Of a stretch of 5,751 bases of DNA, positions 1-4,004 are shown piece by piece; within the stretch, counting starts at the first letter, position 1; the number at the start of each line of letters is the position of its first letter. Source of the stretch: an uncultured Collinsella sp. Its GTDB lineage: Bacteria > Actinomycetota > Coriobacteriia > Coriobacteriales > Coriobacteriaceae. A program made the position numbers and the translations under genes. The stretch covers positions 1-5,751 of the forward strand of contig USKV01000106.1 of the NCBI GenBank assembly GCA_900555355.1, in the 5' to 3' direction. The notes beneath the pieces are model-generated. The model had not been told where the DNA came from and did not search any database. It was given only the letters and a program-made list of their open reading frames with translations.

Positions 1-22
1 CGACTCGATCGGAGGTCCCCAA

Positions 23-175
23 ATGCTGAAATTCCTTAACGCGCTCGCCGCCCTCTCGGCGGTGGGCTCGTTCGTCATCGCGTTTCTTGACTCGTATGAG
101 GTTCGGTTTAAGGTCCGTAGGCGCACGCGCGGTGCGGACGGTAGAAGGCATTTGCGCCGCAACAAGCGCAAATAA
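23..175 (+). CDS. Small basic single-helix membrane peptide, copy 1 (50 aa, unknown function)
   Basis: The start is set by GGAGGT at 11-16, six bases before the ATG. The 50-residue product has a hydrophobic segment at about residues 4-22, rich in Ala, Leu, Val, Ile and Phe. A tail from residue 28 is dominated by Arg and Lys, with RRR at 32-34 and ending in NKRK. There is no signal peptidase site, so it is probably a membrane-anchored peptide with a positively charged tail facing the cytoplasm. I do not recognise a named family. The size and layout resemble type I toxin peptides and Gram-positive holin-like toxins, but that is only a resemblance. The second copy at 504-656 differs at four residues: S12A, S16T, D23N and R41G. 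Conservation of frame, start, stop and ribosome binding site between copies supports real translation. Confidence 0.72.
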   Translation: MLKFLNALAALSAVGSFVIAFLDSYEVRFKVRRRTRGADGRRHLRRNKRK

Positions 176-176
176 G

Positions 177-204
177 AATGCCCGGGGTTAGAGGCCCGGG
201 CATT
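177..204. terminator. GC-rich hairpin after peptide copy 1
   Basis: A perfect 10-bp stem joins AATGCCCGGG at 177-186 to CCCGGGCATT at 195-204 across an 8-nt loop. It begins two bases after the stop codon. On the plus strand the following sequence is only TAACAAC, a poor U-tract. On the minus strand the stem is followed by CTTATTT, which is more U-rich, so the hairpin may act better as a terminator for a converging transcript. It is identical in copy 2 (658-685). It could instead protect the mRNA 3' end. Confidence 0.5.
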
Positions 205-211
205 TAACAAC

Positions 212-268
212 ACCGGAAACTGGTCGCCCGCGCTCCAAAGTACTTACGCGGGGTGCGTCGTTTCCTGT
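212..268 (+). ncRNA. Predicted nested stem-loop in 3' region of peptide copy 1
   Basis: The inner stem pairs CCCGCG (227-232) with CGCGGG (247-252) across a 14-nt loop. The outer stem pairs GGAAAC (215-220) with GTTTCC (260-265). After one mismatch, A212-C213 can pair with G267-U268. In copy 2 the corresponding C-G pair is U-A and the A-U pair is G-U, so pairing is kept although the bases changed. Six of the copy differences lie in the 14-nt loop and none falls in the stems. This pattern supports a structured RNA, either a long 3' untranslated region or a separate small RNA. The strand is not proven. Confidence 0.42.
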
Positions 269-278
269 AGCTATTGTA

Positions 279-304
279 TCCCGAATCGCCTCGCCGATTC
301 GGGA
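279..304. terminator. Terminator-like hairpin closing cassette copy 1
   Basis: A perfect 10-bp stem pairs 279-288 (TCCCGAATCG) with 295-304 (CGATTCGGGA) across a 6-nt loop. CATTTTG follows, a short U-rich run on the plus strand. Copy 2 has the same stem with three of six loop bases changed. It sits where homology between the copies ends, which suits a transcript end. The U-tract is short, so an intrinsic terminator is likely but not certain. Confidence 0.5.
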
Positions 305-321
305 CATTTTGAAAACGCAAA

Positions 322-503
322 CACGTCGGGCAAACCCGGACAATGCGGCCAGGCTCCGCTGGACGAGGAACCGTGTTTGTAACTATCGAACAAATGTTTG
401 TCAAAATCGCGTTTACCAGCTGTGGGTGCATACACTCGCAGTAAAATACCCTTGCGACGCATTCCGTGCGCGGGCGGCCGACGACTCGATCGGAGGTCCC
501 CAA
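322..503 (+). promoter_or_regulatory. Unique leader and control region of peptide copy 2
   Basis: This region separates the two cassettes. It holds no convincing gene. It contains a possible LexA box (387-400), a direct repeat TGTTTGT at 374-380 and 395-401 (21 bp apart), and two -10-like hexamers, TACACT at 431-436 and TAAAAT at 442-447. Neither has a good -35 at 16-18 bp. TTGTCA at 398-403 resembles a -35 but has no -10 at the right distance. If transcription starts near 443-455, the leader would be about 50-60 nt and would end in the GGAGGT ribosome binding site at 492-497. The exact promoter cannot be fixed from sequence. Confidence 0.4.
387..400. promoter_or_regulatory. Candidate LexA/DinR (SOS) box
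   Basis: The sequence CGAACAAATGTTTG matches the Bacillus-type SOS box CGAACATATGTTCG at 12 of 14 positions. It keeps the CGAAC and GTT cores with the normal 4-nt spacing. The base before it is T, as in the mycobacterial form TCGAAC-N4-GTTCGA. I saw no second site of this quality in the window. Its place about 100 bp upstream of a small membrane peptide gene is sensible for control by the DNA-damage response. That LexA of this organism uses this consensus is an assumption. Confidence 0.5.
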
Positions 504-656
504 ATGCTGAAATTCCTTAACGCGCTCGCCGCCCTCGCGGCGGTGGGCACGTTCGTCATCGCGTTTCTTAACTCGTATGAGGTTCGGTTTAAGGTCCGTA
601 GGCGCACGCGCGGTGCGGACGGTGGACGGCATTTGCGCCGTAACAAGCGCAAATAA
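504..656 (+). CDS. Small basic single-helix membrane peptide, copy 2 (50 aa, unknown function)
   Basis: GGAGGT at 492-497 lies six bases before the ATG, as in copy 1. The product has a hydrophobic helix at about residues 4-22 (ALAALAAVGTFVIAFL) and a strongly basic tail (residues 28-50). Relative to copy 1 the helix has lost polar residues: Ser12 is Ala and Asp23 is Asn. The two remaining nucleotide differences in the gene are synonymous. A longer upstream extension of the same frame to 309 has no ribosome binding site and would start inside the previous cassette, so I use the short start. The candidate SOS box upstream and the structured 3' region make a regulated toxin-like membrane peptide plausible. 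Other options are a small membrane-protein partner or a leader-like peptide. Confidence 0.75.
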   Translation: MLKFLNALAALAAVGTFVIAFLNSYEVRFKVRRRTRGADGGRHLRRNKRK

Positions 657-657
657 G

Positions 658-685
658 AATGCCCGGGGTTAGAGGCCCGGGCATT
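658..685. terminator. GC-rich hairpin after peptide copy 2
   Basis: The 10-bp stem (658-667 with 676-685) and 8-nt loop are identical to the hairpin at 177-204. It follows the stop codon by one base. The U-rich side is again on the minus strand (CTTATTT), so it may end a converging transcript as well as, or instead of, the peptide mRNA. Confidence 0.5.
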
Positions 686-692
686 TAACAAC

Positions 693-749
693 GTCGGAAA
701 CTGGTCGCCCGCGCTTTCGAACACTTACGCGGGATGCGTCGTTTCCTAT
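693..749 (+). ncRNA. Predicted nested stem-loop in 3' region of peptide copy 2
   Basis: The inner stem is 708-713 with 728-733 and the outer stem is 696-701 with 741-746. U694-A748 and G693-U749 replace the C213-G267 and A212-U268 pairs of copy 1. The 14-nt loop has changed at six positions. No function is known to me. Confidence 0.42.
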
Positions 750-759
750 TGACATTGTA

Positions 760-785
760 TCCCGAATCGCCCAACCGATTCGGGA
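760..785. terminator. Terminator-like hairpin closing cassette copy 2
   Basis: A perfect 10-bp stem (760-769 with 776-785) encloses the loop CCCAAC. It is followed by CATTTTG, as in copy 1. It lies 131 bp before the sortase start codon and probably separates the two transcription units. Confidence 0.5.
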
Positions 786-802
786 CATTTTGAAAACGCA
801 AA

Positions 803-915
803 TGCGGGCTTATCCTCGACTGGACGGTGCAGTCTAGCGGCGTTGTCCGGCGCGGAAGCTTGCTAATCGGCTATTATTTGTTTAGACAACTTGAGTTGTA
901 GAGGAGTGACCGGCG
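803..915 (+). promoter_or_regulatory. Sortase upstream region with weak -10 and ribosome binding site
   Basis: TATTAT at 872-877 matches a -10 box at five of six positions, but no good -35 lies 16-18 bp upstream; the nearest, TTGTCC at 843-848, is 23 bp away. GAGGAG at 901-906 is nine bases before the ATG at 916 and sets the start. The promoter call is weak; the ribosome binding site is clear. Confidence 0.35.
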
Positions 916-1854
916 ATGGTGCAGGGCGCCAAACATATGAAGAGCAATAACGCCGCGACAAACGGTGGCTCAAGCCCTCAGCCCAAACCTCAACCAAAAC
1001 CCAAGCGTCGTCGCAAGCGGTTGCCGCGCTGGGCCGATCGGCTCATCACCATCGTCATCATCCTTATTGGCGTGGGCCTTATGACCTGGCCGTGGATCTT
1101 GGACCGGCTCGAGGCCTCGGGCGTGTTCAACCAGATCAGCACGGTGTCCAGCACCGTGGACGCGCTGTCTGCCGAGGAGCGCGAGCGCATCCTACTCCAG
1201 GCGCGCTCTTTTAACGAGCAACTGGCGGGCGAGGCCACCGAACTTCCCGCCGACCAGATCGAACCCTACGCCCAGCAGCTCATCTTTGACCGCGACCCCA
1301 TGATGAGCTGGGTCGAGATCCCCTCCATCGACGTGAGCATGCCCATCTACCACGGCACGAGCGAAGAAGTCCTTATGGCGGGCGTCGGCCACCTGGAGGG
1401 CACGAGCCTGCCGGTGGGCGGCACCTCGACGCATTGCGTGCTCACCGCGCACTCGGGCATGCGCAACCTGAGCATGTTCGACGACATCCACTCGCTGGAG
1501 CCCGGCGACCTGGTGCTGCTGCACACCATGAACAAGACGCTCGCCTACAAGATGGTGGACTCCGAGGTGGTGCTGCCCGAGGAGATGGAGTCGCTGACCA
1601 TCGAGCCCGGCGCCGACAAAGTGACGCTCGTCACCTGCACGCCCTACGGCGTGAACGACCATCGCCTGCTGGTGCATTGCGCGCGCACCAAGTACAACAA
1701 GAAGGACGTCGACAAGCAAAAGTCGCTGGCCGGCCGCCACTGGGGCAAGCGCGAGTTTGCCGTGCTCATTGTGGTCGTAGCCATTGTGCTGTTGCTGCTG
1801 GACATCGTGATCCACGCGGTCCGCAAGCGCCGCAAGGCCAAAGCCTCGGCATAA
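916..1854 (+). CDS. Class C (pilus-type) sortase
   Basis: This is a membrane-bound cysteine transpeptidase of 312 residues. Class C sortases join pilin subunits, or attach pili, through LPXTG-type sorting signals on the outer face of the membrane. A Pro/Lys-rich and Arg-rich cytoplasmic start (residues 21-35) precedes a membrane helix at about 42-59. The catalytic domain runs from about 130 to 258, with WVEIPSIDVSMPIYHGTSEE, the GHLEGTSLPVGG block, catalytic His179 in TAHSG, Cys241 in TLVTCTPYG and Arg250 in HRLLV. A C-terminal helix at about 281-299 ends in a basic tail, as is usual for class C. I cannot find the usual DPF/DPW lid motif; the stretch where it should be is short, and the closest triplet is EPY at 116-118. 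HRLLVHCAR replaces the more usual HRLLVRGxR, which adds Cys255. No pilin gene is in the window, so the substrate is unknown. The later ATG at 937 has no good ribosome binding site. Confidence 0.93.
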   Translation: MVQGAKHMKSNNAATNGGSSPQPKPQPKPKRRRKRLPRWADRLITIVIILIGVGLMTWPWILDRLEASGVFNQISTVSSTVDALSAEERERILLQARSFNEQLAGEATELPADQIEPYAQQLIFDRDPMMSWVEIPSIDVSMPIYHGTSEEVLMAGVGHLEGTSLPVGGTSTHCVLTAHSGMRNLSMFDDIHSLEPGDLVLLHTMNKTLAYKMVDSEVVLPEEMESLTIEPGADKVTLVTCTPYGVNDHRLLVHCARTKYNKKDVDKQKSLAGRHWGKREFAVLIVVVAIVLLLLDIVIHAVRKRRKAKASA

Positions 1855-1867
1855 GACGTCGTTCAGA

Positions 1868-1902
1868 ACCACCACAATGGGGACAGGCACCTTTGTGGTG
1901 GT
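1868..1902. repeat. REP-like palindrome with GGGGACAGGCACC loop
   Basis: The arms ACCACCACAA (1868-1877) and TTGTGGTGGT (1893-1902) are perfect 10-bp inverted repeats around a 15-nt loop that contains GGGGACAGGCACC. I recall closely similar GGGGACAG(A/G)CACC motifs as dispersed intergenic palindromes in many bacterial genomes, some linked to REP-associated tyrosine transposases. That link is from memory. The element begins 14 bp after the sortase stop codon and has no U-tract, so it is a poor intrinsic terminator. Confidence 0.6.
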
Positions 1903-1916
1903 CGGGACTTCCAAAC

Positions 1917-1973
1917 CATCACAACATTCGATGAAAATCGCGATTTTGGCGAAAAGTGTCGAATGTTGTGATG
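1917..1973. repeat. 57-bp perfect-arm palindrome with an inner palindrome
   Basis: The arms CATCACAACATTCGA (1917-1931) and TCGAATGTTGTGATG (1959-1973) are perfect 15-bp inverted repeats. Between them lies a second, exact palindrome, AAAATCGCGATTTT (1934-1947). The RNA could form a long hairpin or a branched structure, followed by CTTTTCG. The size and regularity suggest a dispersed miniature element or REPIN-like unit rather than a gene part. Termination of the sortase transcript is a possible secondary role. Confidence 0.7.
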
Positions 1974-2032
1974 CTTTTCGTTGCGGGCGGGACGGTTTTC
2001 GTTTCGGGCGGGATGCTTTTCGCTGCGGGCGG
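1970..2032. repeat. Three 21-bp direct tandem repeats
   Basis: The units are 1970-1990, 1991-2011 and 2012-2032, with the pattern GATGCTTTTCGNTGCGGGCGG. Units 1 and 3 differ at one base and unit 2 at three bases from unit 1. A degenerate partial fourth unit may follow at 2033-2050. The period of 21 equals seven codons, so open frames pass through on both strands, but there is no ribosome binding site and I do not call a gene. The repeats overlap the right arm of the palindrome by four bases, so the two may be one composite element. Confidence 0.75.
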
Positions 2033-2137
2033 CGCGGTTTCGTCGCAGAACCGCCGGCCCGCAGCCTGCCAACCGCCGCCCTCGTTACGTTTTCGCTGCA
2101 TTTAGGTAAAGCGCCTGCTCCAAGCGGCGTTGCCTTG

Positions 2138-2143
2138 TATACT
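2138..2143 (+). promoter_or_regulatory. Probable -10 box of the gatCAB operon
   Basis: TATACT matches the -10 consensus at five of six positions and lies 36 bases before the gatC start codon. This predicts a start of transcription near 2150 and a short leader of about 30 nt. The hexamer 17 bp upstream (CTGCTC, 2115-2120) is a poor -35, so the promoter is either weak or uses other contacts. The leader is too short for a T-box or riboswitch. Confidence 0.45.
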
Positions 2144-2178
2144 AGAGCGGTTTATCTGTTATGCGGAAGGGAGCGCCT

Positions 2179-2490
2179 ATGGCACTCAGCGAGAAAGACG
2201 TGCGCGGCATCGCCGAGTACGCAAAGATCGCACTGACCGATGACGAGCTCACCCAGATGACGTCCTACATGAACGACGCCGTCCAGATGCTCGAGCCCGT
2301 CTTGCAATATGACTTGCCCGACGTGGAGCCCACGTTCCATCCCATCGGAAGCCTGTCCAACGTGATGGGTGATGACCTGCGCGAGCCCGAGCGCGACCTG
2401 CCGCTCGACGTCGCGCTCGAAAACGCCGGCAGCGCGCGCGACCGCTACTTCCGCGTGCCGTCCATTTTGGGAGAGGGGGAGAGCGAGTAA
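2179..2490 (+). CDS. gatC: Glutamyl/aspartyl-tRNA amidotransferase subunit C
   Basis: GatC is the small subunit that wraps around and stabilises the GatA-GatB pair in the cytoplasmic tRNA-dependent amidotransferase. The 103-residue product has the family N-terminus (VRGIAEYAKIALTDDEL, residues 8-24), the middle block VEPTFHPIGSLSNVMGDDLRE (49-69 region) and the C-terminal FRVPSIL (91-97). The length is normal. I choose the ATG at 2179 because AAGGGA at 2167-2172 lies six bases upstream and the product then starts where family members do. An in-frame ATG at 2161 would place the ribosome binding site inside the gene. The stop codon overlaps the gatA start as TAATG. Confidence 0.95.
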   Translation: MALSEKDVRGIAEYAKIALTDDELTQMTSYMNDAVQMLEPVLQYDLPDVEPTFHPIGSLSNVMGDDLREPERDLPLDVALENAGSARDRYFRVPSILGEGESE

Positions 2491-4004
2491 TGGCGCTAAG
2501 CTTCGATTCCCTTACCGCCGCCCAGATCGCCGCGGGCGTTGCCGCCGGCGACTTTACCGCTACCGAGGTGGCCCAGGCATCCCTTGCCGCCATCGAGGCG
2601 CGCGAGGGCGGGGTCCAGGCATTCCTGCAGGTGGCGCCCGAGCTTGCACTCGAGGCCGCCGCGCGCGTGGATGCCGATCGTGCCGCTGGAAAATCGCTGC
2701 CCCCGCTCGCGGGCGTACCGCTGGCCATTAAGGACAACATGAACCTCGTGGGCACGCGCACCACCTGCGCTTCCCGCATGCTCGAGAACTACCAGAGCGT
2801 CTATACCGCCACCTGCGTCCGGCGCATGCTCGATGCCGGCTGCCTGCCCATGGGCAAGGCCAACATGGACGAGTTTGCCTTTGGCAGCTCCACCGAGAGC
2901 TCGGCGTTCCACCGCACCAACAACCCCTGGGATACCGAGCGCGTGCCCGGCGGCTCCTCGGGCGGCTCCGCTGCCGCCGTCGCCGCAGGCGAGGTCGCGC
3001 TCTCGCTGGGCTCGGACACCGGCGGCTCCATTCGCCAGCCGGCGTCGCTGTGCGGCGTGGTGGGCTTTAAGCCCACGTACGGCGCCGTGAGCCGTTACGG
3101 CGTGGTTGCCTTTGGCTCGTCGCTCGACCAGGTTGGCCCCTTCGGCCGCACGGTCGAGGACGTCGCGCTGGCCATGAACGCGCTTACCGGTGCGGGCCAC
3201 GATCCGTACGACTGCACCAGCCAGGATTGCGCCGTCGACTTTACCGAACATCTCAACGACAGCATCGAGGGCAAGCGCGTGGGCATCATCCCCGCGTTTA
3301 TGGAGGCCGAGGGCCTGACGCCCGAGGTCAAGGCCGCTGTTCAGCGCGCCGCCCAGGAGCTGCAGAACCAGGGTGCCGAGCTGGTCGAGGTCGACCTGCC
3401 GCACCTGGACGCCGCCATCGCCGCCTACTACGTCATCGGCCCGGCCGAGGCGTTCTCCAACCTGGCACGTTTCGACGGCATTCGCTATGGCTACCAGGAG
3501 GAGGGCTGCGCCAACCTGTCCGACCAGAGCTCCCTTTCGCGCGCCCACGGCTTTGGCGCCGAGGCCAAGCGCCGTCAGATGCTCGGCGCCTACCTGCTGA
3601 GCTCGGGCGTGTACGACAAGTACTACTACGCCGCGCAAAAGGCCCGCACGCTCATCACGCAGGACTATGACGCCGCGTATGCCAAGGTGGATACCATTCT
3701 CATGCCCGCCTCGCCGCGCACGGCCTTTAAGTTTGGCGAGATCAGCGACCCTACGCAGATGTACCTCTCCGACCTGTACACCATCTCGCTCAACATTTGC
3801 GGCAACGGTGGTATCTCGGTGCCGCTGGGCCTGGGCGAGGATACTCAGCTGCCCGTTTCTGCCCAGCTGGTGGGTCCGGCGTTTAAGGACCGTCAGCTGC
3901 TCACGTTTGCCCGCGCCCTGGAGCGCGGCTTTGCCGATGCCGCTACGGGTGCGCCCGCGCTTTCCGTCGCGCCCGATTTTGCCGGGAAGGGAGGCGAGCT
4001 GTAA
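2490..4004 (+). CDS. gatA: Glutamyl/aspartyl-tRNA amidotransferase subunit A (amidase)
   Basis: GatA hydrolyses glutamine and feeds the ammonia through a channel to GatB. It is an amidase-signature enzyme of 504 residues, close to the family's usual 480-500. The Ser-cisSer-Lys triad is visible: Lys81 in PLAIKDN, Ser156 in the PGGSSGGS glycine/serine loop, and Ser180 in GSDTGGSIRQPA. The spacing between these residues agrees with that of Staphylococcus aureus GatA (Lys79, Ser154, Ser178). Further signature blocks are GKANMDEFAFGSSTE (122-136) and GFKPTYGAVSRYG (192-204). The start shares one base with the gatC stop, and the purine-rich run at about 2470-2480 is its ribosome binding site. The gene ends in a second TAATG overlap with gatB. 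Confidence 0.97.
   Translation: MALSFDSLTAAQIAAGVAAGDFTATEVAQASLAAIEAREGGVQAFLQVAPELALEAAARVDADRAAGKSLPPLAGVPLAIKDNMNLVGTRTTCASRMLENYQSVYTATCVRRMLDAGCLPMGKANMDEFAFGSSTESSAFHRTNNPWDTERVPGGSSGGSAAAVAAGEVALSLGSDTGGSIRQPASLCGVVGFKPTYGAVSRYGVVAFGSSLDQVGPFGRTVEDVALAMNALTGAGHDPYDCTSQDCAVDFTEHLNDSIEGKRVGIIPAFMEAEGLTPEVKAAVQRAAQELQNQGAELVEVDLPHLDAAIAAYYVIGPAEAFSNLARFDGIRYGYQEEGCANLSDQSSLSRAHGFGAEAKRRQMLGAYLLSSGVYDKYYYAAQKARTLITQDYDAAYAKVDTILMPASPRTAFKFGEISDPTQMYLSDLYTISLNICGNGGISVPLGLGEDTQLPVSAQLVGPAFKDRQLLTFARALERGFADAATGAPALSVAPDFAGKGGEL

Larger units (their letters stand above)
1..321 (+). repeat. Tandem small-peptide cassette, copy 1 (left end cut by window)
   Basis: This stretch matches 482-802 with an offset of exactly 481 bp. 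I count 22 differences in 321 aligned positions, about 93% identity. The match includes the ribosome binding site, the 50-codon gene, three predicted stem-loops and about 17 bp beyond the last stem. It stops sharply at 321/802, and the right-hand flanks are unrelated. Six differences fall in the gene and 16 in the noncoding part. The left limit is unknown because the copy begins at the first base of the window. The end of homology just past the last hairpin suggests that the duplicated unit is a complete transcription unit. Confidence 0.93.
482..802 (+). repeat. Tandem small-peptide cassette, copy 2 (complete)
   Basis: This is the second copy of the unit seen at 1-321, offset by 481 bp, with the same order of ribosome binding site, peptide gene and three stem-loops. 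Sixteen of the 22 differences are noncoding, and all lie in loops, linkers or a compensated pair. This suggests that RNA folding has been under selection since the duplication. Confidence 0.93.

Noticed and set aside
309..656. A longer 115-codon frame that contains peptide copy 2
   Set aside because: It starts with a non-ATG codon inside the previous cassette and has no ribosome binding site. The short start at 504 has GGAGGT at the right spacing, and the same arrangement is found in copy 1.
749..754. A perfect TTGACA -35 box
   Set aside because: No -10 lies 16-18 bp downstream, and the hexamer is not present in copy 1.
1970..2050. A CRISPR array
   Set aside because: The repeats are contiguous with no spacers, the period is 21 bp, and there are no cas genes.
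2161..2178. An upstream in-frame ATG for gatC
   Set aside because: The purine-rich ribosome binding site lies after this ATG, and the product from 2179 begins where GatC proteins normally do.
1877..2236. An open frame through the intergenic repeats with repeated DAFRCGR-type units
   Set aside because: The repeated peptide is a by-product of the 21-bp DNA repeat. The frame crosses two palindromes and runs out of frame into gatC.
2496..3638. A 380-codon minus-strand frame opposite gatA
   Set aside because: It is antisense to the conserved gatA amidase domain and has no ribosome binding site or family motif.
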